The notes beneath the pieces were generated by a model. It saw only the letters and a list, made by a program, of their open reading frames with translations. It did no database searches and was not told the origin of the DNA. From the NCBI RefSeq assembly GCF_013055795.1, contig NZ_JABETO010000004.1:257226-321225 (forward strand): a stretch of DNA of 64,000 bases. The letters are read 5' to 3'. The position numbers and the translations under genes are program-made. This DNA is from Streptomyces sp. I05A-00742. GTDB lineage: Bacteria > Actinomycetota > Actinomycetes > Streptomycetales > Streptomycetaceae. Position 1 is the first letter of the stretch; every line of letters begins with the position of its first letter. This document shows positions 35,326 to 44,644 of this stretch, piece by piece.

Positions 35326-38300
35326 CCGACTCCCCCGTCAGCGCTCCCGCCGCCGCGCCGGACCTGATCGTCCCCGTACAGCTGCACGCCCTCGTCGTCA
35401 ACGAGCAGGTGCGCGGGCCGGGTTCGTTCCAGCGGTTCCGTCCGGACTTCCGCAAGATGCTGCGGGACAAGGAGCCCGCCGAGCCCGCTCCCGGCCAGAG
35501 CACCTCGCTCCCCGACAACGGCGTGTATCTGCAGTGGCAGCTGCCCGAGGCGCTGGCCACCGGGCACTACGACCCGGACACCGGGGAGACGACCTTCCCG
35601 CTGGTGCCCAACCGATGGCTGGTGGTACGCCACCACACCGTGCCGTCCGGGCGCCCCGGAGCCGGGTCGGTACGGGCCGCCGCCTGGGTGGTGCACAGCG
35701 ACTACCTGGAGATCGGCCACTACGACAGCGCGCACGGCGCCGGCCACGCCCCCTTCCTGTCCGCCGACCCGGCGACCGGCAAGGCCCGCAGGGACTGGCT
35801 CGGCCGCGCCGTCGACCTGCGGGAACAGCCGTGGGAGGAGCCCGAGCCGGTCGAGCTGTTCCTGACCGCGGTGGGGCCGGGGCTGCCCGCCTTCGCGGCC
35901 TTCCAGCCCTACCACCCGAACGTGTTCTCCTTCCACGACACCCTCCAGGACCTGGCCGGGTCCGGCCACAACCAGCCCGCCGACACCACCCTCGGCTACG
36001 CCGTCGTCGGCTGGTACTCCGACGACGACAAGGACATCCTGCGACGGGCCGCCGACATCCCCGGCCTGCTCCCGCCGGACGTTGACGGTGCCGCCGGTGT
36101 GCTGCGGGCGCTGGGCTGGACGCTGCCCGGCTTCACCGACGTCGAGGACGACGGCGCGAACCCCGGGAATCCCGCCCCGGTACGGACCGTGTACAGCGGC
36201 ACCGCGCTCGGCATCACCTGGGAGTACTACGGCAACGAACCCGAGTCGGACCGGCCCGACCACTACGTTCCCCGGGTCGCCGTCGGGCACAGCACCGCCG
36301 ACGCGCTCGCCGCGCTCACCGCCGACCGGACCCGGTCGGCCCGTACCGCGGGCCTGGTCAAGGCGCTCTACCACGGCACCATCGACGCCTACGACCTCCC
36401 CGACGGCGAGGCCGAACTGGAACGCGCCGCGCACACCGCGACGTTCGGCGCCTCGGCAGGCGGCACCACCTGGACCATCGTGCCCCGGCCCGGCGGCGCC
36501 GACGGCAACGGGGACGGCCGTGGCAGTCCGGTGCCCGCGCGCGCCCGTCAGCTGCCGGGCTGGCTGGACCAGCTCAACGCCGACCAGCGGGAGTTCGACG
36601 CCACCACCATCGAACTGGCGGGGCTGCGCGAGCGACTGCGTACCCTGTGGTGGTTGCGGCAGTTGCCCGGCACCCACCCCGAAGGCTTCGACGCGGAAGC
36701 CGACGCCGAGCTCGAACCGCAGACAGCGGGCAGCCTCGCCCACCGGGCCGCCACCGCCGCCGGCCGCCTCGCCGAGCTCGCGAAGGCCATCCCCCAGGGC
36801 ACCACCTCGGAAGAGGTCCAGGCCGCCATCGACGCCTACAGCGCGCGGCGTCGACTGCCCCGGGAACTGGAACTGCGTCGCACCTTCCACGACTCCTACC
36901 ACCGCACCGGCGACCCCGTGGTGCTCGTCGAGGGCGCCGGCGTCAAGGCGCCACTGACCCGCGAGCCGGACGACCCGCTGCCCTGCCGGACCGTGGACAG
37001 GCTCCTTGAGGCGATGCTCGTGGACGGCGACCTGTGGGCGCCGCCCGCCGAGCTGCCCCCGCTGGACCTCCCCGAACCCCGGCCGCTCGACCTTCCGGTG
37101 CTGCCCACGCCGGGCCGGGCGCTGCTCGCCGAGTTCGCGCTGCTCGACCGGGCTGCCCGCACCCCCGGCCCGGACGATCCGCAGCGCAGCGCCCTGCACA
37201 CCGCGCTCGCCACCCCCGAGCGGTACCTGCGCGGCACACCCGCCGAGTACCTGGCCGTGTGGCGCCAGCCGTGGCTGCCCATGTACCTCCAGTGGGACCT
37301 GCGCTACTGCCCCGCCCCCTTCGAAACGAGGGAGGGCCGCCACCGCCACTGGAGCTTCGACGGCGAGACGTACACCTGGCTGGGCACCGGCGCCGACCCC
37401 GGCAACGGCCAGGACGGACCCGAGTGGATCTCCTTCGCCAACCGCGCGTTCCTCACCCCCAGCGTGCCCTACGTGCTGGCCGCCCAGACGAAACGGCTGA
37501 CCGGCACCTACGCACCCGCCGACGCGGCGGCGCTGACCGGGCTGCGCACCGCGGCCGGCGACCTCGACATGCTGTCCCAGACGCTCGACGGCTTCAATGA
37601 TCACCTGCTGATGCAGGACACCGGCGTGCGTGAGGTGACCCCGAAGGACATCGCCCCGCTCATCGGCGAAGCCGGGCACGTCACCGCACCGGGGCCTCTC
37701 GACGACGACGCGGAGTTCCGGTTCCAGCCGGTCCGCGCCGGCCAGTTCTACTTCCGGGACCTGCGCATCATCGACCGGTTCGGCCGGTGTGCCGTCCTCA
37801 CCGCCACCGACGGCGACCGGCACCTGCAATTCCGCCCCGTGGTCAGCGAGGACGCCACGCCGAGCGTCCCGCTCAAGCCGGACATCGACTCGCCCTCCCG
37901 CTTCGTACAGCTGCCGCCACGGCTTTTGCAGGAAGCCAGGACCCGGCTGCGCATCGAGTCCGGTGCGGACAGCGCGGCATCCACCCCGGACGCCGGCTCA
38001 CCGCTGTCCGGCTGGCTGCTCGTCAACCACTTGGACGACACGCTGCTGGTGTACGGGCCCGGCGGCGATCCGCTCGGGGAACTGCGCGTGATCCTTCCCC
38101 CGCAAGGCCCACGGCAGACCGAGTGGACCCCGCTGCCGACCTCCCCTTACCCCCGGGCACAGGACATCGCCGACGACCACCCGCACCTGGCCGAGGTGAT
38201 CCTGGAACTGCTCGGCCCCACCGGCCCGTTCACCGCGCTGATGGCCACCCTCGACGCCCGCCTCTCCGACACCACCGACGCCACCACCGGTGACGTCGCG

Positions 38301-39053
38301 ACCCCGGCCCGGCTCATCGGCCGCCCTGTGGCGGTCTACCGGGCCCGGCTCGACCTGGAGCTCAAGGGCGCTCCCTTCACCAACCCCGGCTGGCATCACG
38401 CACTGAAACCCCTGCCGGAGAAGTACCCCGACTACACCTGGCAAGTACGGCTCGGCGACCCGTCCCTGCTGACCGACGGACTGGTCGGCTACTACGCGAG
38501 CCCCACCGGGCCGGGCGGCCCCACCGACTACCGCACCCTGTACGTCCACACGCCCGAGGTCGACGACCCGTACCTGGCCGACATCGGCAACGGCGCGTCG
38601 CTGACGCTGCCCGCGCGCCCGCCCGGGGAAGAGGTCACCCACCGCATCACCGTCCTCGCGGACCCGTACAACCCGGTGCACGCCACGACCGGGATCCTCC
38701 CGGTGACCGAACTGGCCCTGCCCGCCGAGCAGGTCGAGGCCGCGGTGCGCCGCATCCGGGCGGCCTTCCGGCTCGGCCCGCTCCTCGCCCCGGTCCGTAC
38801 CCCCGCCGCTCCCGCGGAAGGCGGCGAGCCGAGCCGGACCGACGACGGCGAGGCCCTGGTGATGATCCGCCCGGCCGCCTGGCACGGGGAGTGGAGCTGG
38901 GCCGAGCCCGAAACCGACAACGGCGCCACGCGGTGGACGGAACGCCCGCTGCTCGCCGCGGACTCCGCCCCGCACCCCGACGACCCGTTGCCGCACGCCC
39001 GCGCCGGCTATCTGATGCTGCGCCCGGCCGCCTTTGGGGAGGACCCCTCGTGA
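35322..39053 (+). CDS. Giant protein of unknown function, 1243 aa (cassette gene 5)
   Basis: The ATG overlaps the previous stop as ATGA. Early segments LPDNGVYLQWQLPEAL and TFPLVPNRWLVVRHH are followed by GWYSDDDKDILRRAA (about residue 230). A helical, charged middle runs through residues 390-530 (QREFDATTIELAGLRERLRTL). A beta-rich C-terminal third contains FYFRDLRIIDRFGR, LLVNHLDDTLLVYG and TGILPVTELALPAEQVEAAV. I associate the 'LHW.LP.AL ... FP.VPNRWLV.R' pattern with uncharacterised bacterial proteins, but I know no function. There is no signal peptide. Its size and all-soluble character suggest a scaffold subunit. Confidence 0.75.
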   Translation: MTDSPVSAPAAAPDLIVPVQLHALVVNEQVRGPGSFQRFRPDFRKMLRDKEPAEPAPGQSTSLPDNGVYLQWQLPEALATGHYDPDTGETTFPLVPNRWLVVRHHTVPSGRPGAGSVRAAAWVVHSDYLEIGHYDSAHGAGHAPFLSADPATGKARRDWLGRAVDLREQPWEEPEPVELFLTAVGPGLPAFAAFQPYHPNVFSFHDTLQDLAGSGHNQPADTTLGYAVVGWYSDDDKDILRRAADIPGLLPPDVDGAAGVLRALGWTLPGFTDVEDDGANPGNPAPVRTVYSGTALGITWEYYGNEPESDRPDHYVPRVAVGHSTADALAALTADRTRSARTAGLVKALYHGTIDAYDLPDGEAELERAAHTATFGASAGGTTWTIVPRPGGADGNGDGRGSPVPARARQLPGWLDQLNADQREFDATTIELAGLRERLRTLWWLRQLPGTHPEGFDAEADAELEPQTAGSLAHRAATAAGRLAELAKAIPQGTTSEEVQAAIDAYSARRRLPRELELRRTFHDSYHRTGDPVVLVEGAGVKAPLTREPDDPLPCRTVDRLLEAMLVDGDLWAPPAELPPLDLPEPRPLDLPVLPTPGRALLAEFALLDRAARTPGPDDPQRSALHTALATPERYLRGTPAEYLAVWRQPWLPMYLQWDLRYCPAPFETREGRHRHWSFDGETYTWLGTGADPGNGQDGPEWISFANRAFLTPSVPYVLAAQTKRLTGTYAPADAAALTGLRTAAGDLDMLSQTLDGFNDHLLMQDTGVREVTPKDIAPLIGEAGHVTAPGPLDDDAEFRFQPVRAGQFYFRDLRIIDRFGRCAVLTATDGDRHLQFRPVVSEDATPSVPLKPDIDSPSRFVQLPPRLLQEARTRLRIESGADSAASTPDAGSPLSGWLLVNHLDDTLLVYGPGGDPLGELRVILPPQGPRQTEWTPLPTSPYPRAQDIADDHPHLAEVILELLGPTGPFTALMATLDARLSDTTDATTGDVATPARLIGRPVAVYRARLDLELKGAPFTNPGWHHALKPLPEKYPDYTWQVRLGDPSLLTDGLVGYYASPTGPGGPTDYRTLYVHTPEVDDPYLADIGNGASLTLPARPPGEEVTHRITVLADPYNPVHATTGILPVTELALPAEQVEAAVRRIRAAFRLGPLLAPVRTPAAPAEGGEPSRTDDGEALVMIRPAAWHGEWSWAEPETDNGATRWTERPLLAADSAPHPDDPLPHARAGYLMLRPAAFGEDPS

Positions 39054-40186
39054 TCCGGTACGCCCGCTCCCAGGAGACCCTGCTCACCTACGGCCTGCGC
39101 ACGGTCCCCGGTGTCGTGAACGTCAGCGCCGGGGACGACCGGCAGACGGTCCGGCTGGAACTGACCGTCGGCGGACGGGCCGACGCCCCCGCCGAGTGCG
39201 AGTGGATCCGGATCGCGCTGCCCTTCGGCGTGAAGCCCGAGGACCTCACCGTGACCGCGCCGGAGGACCTGTGGACCGGCACCGAGGGCGGATCGGCTCC
39301 TGGGCACGGCGGTGGCTGGGACTCCACGGTGAAGCGCGAGGGCGAGCAGCTCGTCGTCACCTTCGAGCCCGGTCGTGAGCCCGTCTTCGACGGCACTTTC
39401 CAGGTGACCTTCGTCGTCTCGTACATCGTGGTGAACGAGGCCGTCGGCACCGCCACGATCAGCGTTACCGAATCGACGGCGCCGGCCAGTGGGGGCGGCT
39501 ACCAGGAGCGGGCGACCACGTTTCCGGTCAACAAATGGCCCGCGGACTTCCACGTCGGCAACTTCCGCCCGGACCAGGTCACCGTCGGCAACGGCGAAAG
39601 GGTCACCCTGACCTGGGAGCGCAGCCGCGGCCCGGCGTACGTGCTGCACTGGGGCGAGAACGAGTCCCAGGACGTCAGCCAGGACAGCAGCTGGGTGTCC
39701 CTGCCTCTGGAGCGCACCACCGGCTTCATGCTGGTCGCCACCGACGACAGCAACGGTGGCGCCCCGCTGGTCCACGCGCTGACCACCGCCGTCACGGTCG
39801 AGCGCCCCAACCTCCTCGTCGGCGACCTGGACGTGAACGGCACCACCCGGCTGCAGGGTGCCCGCCAACAGGTCGCCGTGCCCGCCGTGAGCACCTCCCA
39901 GTTCTACCGGGCCGGCACCGACGGCACCCTGCTCGGCTTTCTGCAGGCGGCCAGCGGAGCGGCGGGCTCCACACTGGCCGCCACCGTCTACCGGGCCGGG
40001 GCGAACGAGTACACGATGCGCTTCACCTCCGACAACAGCAGCGGGCCGCCCACGGAGACGCCCGTCAGCATTCCGGTGCCCGAAGGCGCCGAGGTGCTGC
40101 TGCACTTCGGCGGGCAGAACGGCGACACCCTGCAACTGGTGTGGCTGCCGCAGGGAGCCGGCACCTTCGAGGTGATCGACCGGTGA
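39050..40186 (+). CDS. Beta-sandwich protein of unknown function (cassette gene 6)
   Basis: The 378-residue product starts at a GTG that overlaps the preceding stop as GTGA. An N-terminal beta domain (VRLELTVGGRADAPAECEWIRIALP) is followed at about residue 160 by NFRPDQVTVGNGERVTLTWERS, the start of an Ig/fibronectin-like fold. A C-terminal domain of about 110 residues contains FYRAGTDGTLLGFLQA and TMRFTSDNSSGPPTETPVSIPV. It is a paralogue of the next gene over its full length. No catalytic residues or export signal are apparent. Confidence 0.75.
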   Translation: MIRYARSQETLLTYGLRTVPGVVNVSAGDDRQTVRLELTVGGRADAPAECEWIRIALPFGVKPEDLTVTAPEDLWTGTEGGSAPGHGGGWDSTVKREGEQLVVTFEPGREPVFDGTFQVTFVVSYIVVNEAVGTATISVTESTAPASGGGYQERATTFPVNKWPADFHVGNFRPDQVTVGNGERVTLTWERSRGPAYVLHWGENESQDVSQDSSWVSLPLERTTGFMLVATDDSNGGAPLVHALTTAVTVERPNLLVGDLDVNGTTRLQGARQQVAVPAVSTSQFYRAGTDGTLLGFLQAASGAAGSTLAATVYRAGANEYTMRFTSDNSSGPPTETPVSIPVPEGAEVLLHFGGQNGDTLQLVWLPQGAGTFEVIDR

Positions 40187-41310
40187 GCGCTTCCCGGACA
40201 CCGGGCGACGACACGCTGCTGTCGTACGCCCTGGAGACCGACCCCGACCCGTTCCAGGTGGGCGGTACCGCCACCCTGCGGCTGACCGTGCGCGGGGGCG
40301 CCCGCCCCGCGCACTGCCGGCGGATCGTGGTGGCGGTGCCCACCGGCGCGGGCCCCGGCGAGCTCACTTCGGCGCCCGGCTCGCTCACCGCGGCGGTGAC
40401 GGGAGGGGACGGCGAGGAGCAGGGTGGCGGCTGGAGCGCCACCGCGACGACACCGCCCGGGGAGGCGGCGTTCACGTTCACCCCGGCGCGCGGCCAGGGC
40501 TGGCTGGCCGGGGTGACCCCGCTGACCGTCACGCTCGGACAGATCCGGGTCAACACGGCGACCGGCACCTCGCGGATCCGGATCACCGAGGAGACCTCCG
40601 CCTCCGGCGACGGGACGGGCTGGGCCACGCGCGGCCGCGACCTCGCGCTGGCGAAGTTCCCCGAAGGGTTCGTCTTCCGCGACCTGCGGCCCGACCGGCT
40701 CCACGTGAAGAACGGAGAGAGCGTCGTCCTCACGTGGCGCGGTTCCCCCGCCACGTACACGATGGCCTGGAACCGCCGCAGGCCCGTACCGGTCACCGCC
40801 GACGGCACCTGGACCTCACCACCGCTGCACGACACCACCGTCTTCCGGCTCGCGGCGACACTTCCGGGATCCGGGGCCGAACGGGTCCTGACCACCCTTG
40901 TGACGGTGGCCAGGCCGCATCTACGGGTCACCGGCCTGCAAGCGGCGGGACGCGTACACCTCTTCGGTACGAGCCAGGAACTCGACGCCCCCACGCCGGG
41001 AACCCCGGCCCGCTACACCGCGACCGCCGACGGGGTACTGCTCGGCCACGTCCGCGCGCACACCGGTCGCACCCCGGCTTCGCTGCGGGTATCAGTCCTG
41101 GCGAGCGGCACGCCTGTCTACGGGCAGCAGTTCGTCTCGGACAACCAGGACAGCTCGCGTCTTCCCTCGGAAACCCCGTTCCATCTGCCGGTCGCGCACG
41201 GCTCCACGGTGGTGGTGACCGCGCAGGGCGCGGAGGGCGACGACTTCGGCCTGACGTGGCTGCCGTACGGCAGCGGCCCGCTTCTGCCGGAGCAGCCCCA
41301 CGGCAGCTGA
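40183..41310 (+). CDS. Beta-sandwich protein, paralogue of the preceding gene (cassette gene 7)
   Basis: The 375-residue product starts at a GTG overlapping the previous stop as GTGA. It repeats the same three-part plan: TATLRLTVRGGARPAHCRRIVVAVP, then DLRPDRLHVKNGESVVLTWRGSP, then RYTATADGVLLGHVRAHTG and QQFVSDNQDSSRLPSETPFHLPV. It is the last cassette gene. The tandem pair at the end mirrors the tandem hemopexin pair at the start, so the cassette may build a complex from two sets of paired subunits; this is inference. Confidence 0.75.
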   Translation: MSASRTPGDDTLLSYALETDPDPFQVGGTATLRLTVRGGARPAHCRRIVVAVPTGAGPGELTSAPGSLTAAVTGGDGEEQGGGWSATATTPPGEAAFTFTPARGQGWLAGVTPLTVTLGQIRVNTATGTSRIRITEETSASGDGTGWATRGRDLALAKFPEGFVFRDLRPDRLHVKNGESVVLTWRGSPATYTMAWNRRRPVPVTADGTWTSPPLHDTTVFRLAATLPGSGAERVLTTLVTVARPHLRVTGLQAAGRVHLFGTSQELDAPTPGTPARYTATADGVLLGHVRAHTGRTPASLRVSVLASGTPVYGQQFVSDNQDSSRLPSETPFHLPVAHGSTVVVTAQGAEGDDFGLTWLPYGSGPLLPEQPHGS

Positions 41311-41319
41311 ACAATCCCT

Positions 41320-41415
41320 CCACACTGCCCCGCACTCAGACGCCGAACCCCTGCTGCGCGGTGGGCGTCGGGCGTACCCGATCCGGATCGGCTTGCCCGG
41401 CGCCGTGGTCGGCAC
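41320..41415 (-). pseudogene. Possible serine-recombinase N-terminal remnant
   Basis: From an ATG at 41415, the minus strand reads MPTTAPGKPIRIGYAR, like the first strand of resolvase/invertase recombinases, where YARVST carries the catalytic Ser. Here the sense moves after YAR into another frame that reads PTAQQGFGV then stop. Only this tip is left. The rest of the gap (41311-41608) has nothing else convincing, apart from a plus-strand frame (41500-41610) spelling VVRRFYEHLRRHRRS that I cannot name. Confidence 0.3.
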
Positions 41416-41608
41416 GGCGTCGACGGGCGGGCCCGGCTTCCGGCGCGGGACTCACCTCGTCCACCCCGCAGGCGCGGCGGAAGGCGTCGTACTCGGCCGC
41501 CGTGACGGTGGCGGTCGTCAGACGCTTCTACGAGCACCTGCGCCGCCACCGCCGGTCGACCCACCCGGCCGGCACCGCCCTCAGCCGGTATCTCGCCGAA
41601 GGCCGCAT

Positions 41609-41651
41609 AAAAAAAGCCTCTGACCTGCGGTTTCCCGCTAGTCAGAGGCTT
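41609..41651 (-). terminator. Rho-independent terminator of tRNA-Pro
   Basis: On the minus strand an 11-bp stem (AAGCCTCTGAC with its complement) encloses a small GCGG/CCGC inner stem and is followed by seven T residues. It begins 12 bases after the tRNA 3' end. This is the only hairpin with a clear T-run that I found in the window. Confidence 0.85.
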
Positions 41652-41661
41652 CTTTCACCGT

Positions 41662-41736
<75 letters not shown>

Positions 41737-41953
41737 GTGCTCGTCCGGCTCGGGCTCGTGCCCCTGCCGACCGCGCAAGAGAACAATACCGCACCCCGTG
41801 GGGTGGTCGCGCACGGCTTTGTGGGAGCGGATCCCGGGGCGGAGAGGGGGCCGGGGAGGGGCGATGCGGGTGGGTACGGGGCCCGGGGTGCGGGGGTGGA
41901 GATGAGTAGGGGTACTCATGTGGGCGGTGCCCGGGGTCCGGGACGCTGCGGGC

Positions 41954-42247
41954 ATGAGTACTCCATCGATACAGCGGCCCACGACCACGGCGTTCTACGT
42001 GCAGGCCGCCCTCTCCTTCGGACTGTCGCTGGTGGCGCTGGCGGTCGGGATCGTGAAGCTGCCCCTGGGCGCCTGGGAGCGGGGGTTCCTGGGGCTGGGG
42101 CTGGTCTTCGTGGTGTCGTCGGCGTTCACGCTGGCCAAGTGCGTACGGGACCGGCAGGAGGTGGACGAGATCACCAACCGGGTCGACAAGGCGCGGATCG
42201 ACAACCTGCTGATCCAGCAGGACCCGTTCAAGGCCGAGGGTCTGTGA
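41954..42247 (+). CDS. YiaA/YiaB-like two-helix membrane protein
   Basis: A 97-residue protein with two hydrophobic helices (about residues 12-33, FYVQAALSFGLSLVALAVGI, and 42-61, GFLGLGLVFVVSSAFTLAKC) and a conserved-looking cytosolic tail, RDRQEVDEITNRVDKARIDNLL. This is the layout of YiaA/B two-helix domain proteins. The role is unknown. ATG at 41954 is preceded by a GGGGTACTC-type stretch rather than a clear Shine-Dalgarno sequence. Its 3' end overlaps the convergent soxR gene by 20 bases. Confidence 0.85.
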   Translation: MSTPSIQRPTTTAFYVQAALSFGLSLVALAVGIVKLPLGAWERGFLGLGLVFVVSSAFTLAKCVRDRQEVDEITNRVDKARIDNLLIQQDPFKAEGL

Positions 42248-42728
42248 CCTGCGGAGATCCGGGGGCAGGGGAGACGGGCGGCTCGTCGCCGAGCAGGTAG
42301 CGGGCGCCCGCGCCCTTGTCGGCGGCGCTGTCGTCGGGGTTGTAGATGGCGCATTTCCGCAGGGAGAGGCAGCCGCAGCCGATGCAGCCGGTGATCCTGC
42401 GCCGGAGCCGTTCCAGCTCGGCGATGCGCTCGTCGATGCGCTCGGTCCAGGCGCGGGCCACCCGGTTCCACTGGGCCGCCGTGGGGGCCCGGTCCTCGGG
42501 CAGGCGGCCCATGGCGGTGCGGGCCTCGTCGAGGGAGAGCCCGACGGCCTGGGCCGCGCGGACGAAGGCGACGCGGCGCAGGGTGGACCGCGGATATCGG
42601 CGGCGGCCGCCCGCGGTGCGCTCCGAGCGGATCAGACCGAGCTGTTCGTAGTAGCGCAGGGCGGAGGTGGCGAGTCCGCTCCGGGCGGCGAGTTCCCCGA
42701 TGGTCATCAGCTGGCTGCGGTCCGTCAT
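42228..42728 (-). CDS. soxR: Redox-sensing MerR-family regulator SoxR
   Basis: SoxR senses redox-active compounds through a [2Fe-2S] cluster and activates promoters with over-long spacers. The 166-residue protein has the MerR HTH at the N-terminus (MTIGELAARSGLATSALRYYEQLGL), a dimerisation helix, and the cluster motif C115-x2-C118-x-C120-x5-C126 (CIGCGCLSLRKC). All ligands are present. It is divergent from a split transketolase with only 89 bases between the starts, and a SoxR-like dyad lies in that gap. Confidence 0.96.
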   Translation of the reverse strand: MTDRSQLMTIGELAARSGLATSALRYYEQLGLIRSERTAGGRRRYPRSTLRRVAFVRAAQAVGLSLDEARTAMGRLPEDRAPTAAQWNRVARAWTERIDERIAELERLRRRITGCIGCGCLSLRKCAIYNPDDSAADKGAGARYLLGDEPPVSPAPGSPQVTDPRP

Positions 42729-42779
42729 GCCTGCAGAGCGTAGCCCCGGGCGGGGGCCCGCGACCGGGGCGGGAGCGCA

Positions 42780-42807
42780 TTGACATCAAGTGCGCTTCAC
42801 GTAGCAG
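42780..42807 (+). promoter_or_regulatory. Probable SoxR-controlled promoter for the transketolase genes
   Basis: TTGACA (42780-42785) overlaps a 20-bp imperfect dyad, ACATCAAGTGCGCTTCACGT (42783-42802), which matches its own reverse complement at 14 of 20 positions around CAAG..CTT. This resembles the SoxR box, where the dyad covers the long spacer after the -35. The ATG at 42818 lies close behind, so the leader would be very short. Confidence 0.6.
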
Positions 42808-42817
42808 CCTGGGCGGT

Positions 42818-43525
42818 ATGACCTCGACATCGGCGACGGCCGTGTACGGCTACGACGACCTGCCCGGTCTGATGGGCCGGATGAGCGGCGACGAGAAGCA
42901 CGGGCCGGCCGCGACCTCGACCCTCGACGCCCTGTGGGTGCTCTACGACCGGGTCCTCCTCGTCTCGCCGGCGACCGCGGAGGCGGACGACCGGGACCGC
43001 TTCCTGCTCTCGAAGGGCCACGGGCCCATGGCCTACTACGCGGTACTCGCGGCCAAGGGCTTCTTCCCGGCCGACTGGCTGACCGGCTTCGGCTCCTACG
43101 ACTCGCCCCTGGGCCACCACCCCGACCGGACGCTGGTGCCCGGGGCCGAGATCTCCAGCGGCTCGCTCGGGCACGGGCTGCCGCTGGGCGTCGGTATGGC
43201 GCACGGGCTGCGGGCCCAGGGCCGCACGGGCCCGCGGGTGTGGGTGCTGACCGGGGACGCGGAGCTCGACGAGGGCAGCAATCACGAGGCGATCGCCTAC
43301 GCGGGGGCGGTGGGCCTGGACTCCCTGCACGTGGTGGTGATCGACAACGGTTCCGCCACCCATGGATGGCCCGGCGGCATCGCCTCCCGCTTCGCCCTCG
43401 CCGGCTGGTCGGCCGTGACCGTGGACGGCCGGGACCACGACGCCCTCCACGCGGCGTACACCGCGCCGCATCCGGGACGCCCGCACGCCGTGGTGGCCAC
43501 GGTCGGGCGCGGGCACGGCACCTGA
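42818..43525 (+). CDS. Transketolase, N-terminal (TPP-binding) subunit
   Basis: A 235-residue protein corresponding to the pyrophosphate-binding half of transketolase. It has LLSKGHGPMAYYAVLAAKGF, SSGSLGHGLPLGVGMAHGL, and the TPP motif GDAELDEGSNHEA...VVIDN. Archaea and many actinobacteria encode transketolase as two such subunits, which transfer two-carbon ketol units between sugars. Its partner begins 56 bases downstream. Placement beside SoxR suggests induction by redox-cycling compounds. Confidence 0.92.
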   Translation: MTSTSATAVYGYDDLPGLMGRMSGDEKHGPAATSTLDALWVLYDRVLLVSPATAEADDRDRFLLSKGHGPMAYYAVLAAKGFFPADWLTGFGSYDSPLGHHPDRTLVPGAEISSGSLGHGLPLGVGMAHGLRAQGRTGPRVWVLTGDAELDEGSNHEAIAYAGAVGLDSLHVVVIDNGSATHGWPGGIASRFALAGWSAVTVDGRDHDALHAAYTAPHPGRPHAVVATVGRGHGT

Positions 43526-43581
43526 GCTCCCGGCCCCTCATCGGCGTCCGGACCCCTGAGCACCCGAGAAAGGACGACCCC

Positions 43582-44505
43582 ATGGACACCATGCGCGAGC
43601 GCTTCACCGCCACCGTCACCGAGCTCCTCGACACCGACCCGCGCACCGCGCTCGTCCTGGCCGACATCGGGGCGGACGGCTTCGCGGCCGCCCGGCGGGC
43701 CCATCCGGACCGGGTGATCAACGTGGGGATCCGGGAGCAGCTGCTGGTGGGGCTGGGCGGTGGTCTGGCCCTCACCGGGATGCGGCCGGTCGTCCACACC
43801 TTCGCGAGCTTCCTCGTCGAGCGGGCGTTCGAGCAGATCAAGCTGGACTTCGGGCACCAGGGCGCGGGCGGGGTGCTGGTCAGCGCGGGCGGCTCGTACG
43901 ACCGCCCCCCGGACGGCCGCACCCACATGGCGCCGGGCGATGTCGCGCTGCTGGACACGCTCGACGGCTGGACGCAGCACGTGCCCGGCCACCCGGACGA
44001 GGCCGAGGCGCTGCTGCGGCGGGCGGTGGCCGCCGATGACGAGCGGGTGTACGTCCGGCTCTCCGCGCAGTCCAACGCCGAGCCGCGGCCGGTCGCCGAC
44101 GGGCGTTTCCTGCGGCTGCGGGAGGGGCGCGGCGGTGTGGTGGTCGCGGTGGGGCCGGTGCTGGACGACGTCCTGGAGGCCGTCACCGGCCTGGACGTCA
44201 CCGTGCTGTACGCGACGACCGTCCGGCCCTTCGACGCCCCGGGCCTGCGGGCGGCCGCCGCGGGGACGGGCGGGGCGGCGGGGGCGGACGTCGTGCTGGT
44301 CGAGCCGTACGCCGCGGGGACCTCCACCGCCCTGGCGAACGACGCCCTGGTGGACGTGCCGCACCGCGTGCTCGGGCTGGGGGTGGGCCGCCGCGAGCTG
44401 CGGCGGTACGGGACGCTCCAGGAGCATCTGGCCGCGCACGGGCTGGACCCGCGTGCGCTGCGGGAGCGCGTCGGCGCCTTCCTGCACCTGGACGCGCCTT
44501 CCTGA
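43582..44505 (+). CDS. Transketolase, C-terminal (pyrimidine-binding) subunit
   Basis: The 307-residue partner of the preceding gene. It has the pyrimidine-binding domain (RVINVGIREQLLVGLGGGLALTG with the catalytic Glu in IREQ; RPVVHTFASFLVERAFEQIK) and the transketolase C-terminal domain (VVVAVGPVLDDVLEAV; VLVEPYAAGTSTALA). ATG at 43582 follows GAAAGGA. The two subunits together equal a normal transketolase. The sequence is also close to 1-deoxyxylulose synthase-like enzymes, so the exact donor and acceptor are not certain. Confidence 0.9.
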   Translation: MDTMRERFTATVTELLDTDPRTALVLADIGADGFAAARRAHPDRVINVGIREQLLVGLGGGLALTGMRPVVHTFASFLVERAFEQIKLDFGHQGAGGVLVSAGGSYDRPPDGRTHMAPGDVALLDTLDGWTQHVPGHPDEAEALLRRAVAADDERVYVRLSAQSNAEPRPVADGRFLRLREGRGGVVVAVGPVLDDVLEAVTGLDVTVLYATTVRPFDAPGLRAAAAGTGGAAGADVVLVEPYAAGTSTALANDALVDVPHRVLGLGVGRRELRRYGTLQEHLAAHGLDPRALRERVGAFLHLDAPS

Positions 44506-44644
44506 CGGCGACCGGCCCCCTCCCCTCCGGTGTGCCCCACCCGGCCCCGTGCGGTGTTGACCGAGGCCCCGGGCAGCGTGAACGATGATCCAATCGCGAT
44601 CATCATCTCGCGCCCCGCACAACTCCCTCACCGCAGGAGGAAAG

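Noticed and set aside
35028..37829. 933-codon minus-strand frame opposite cassette gene 5
   Set aside because: It is a shadow of the plus-strand gene, which has operon-type overlaps with its neighbours.
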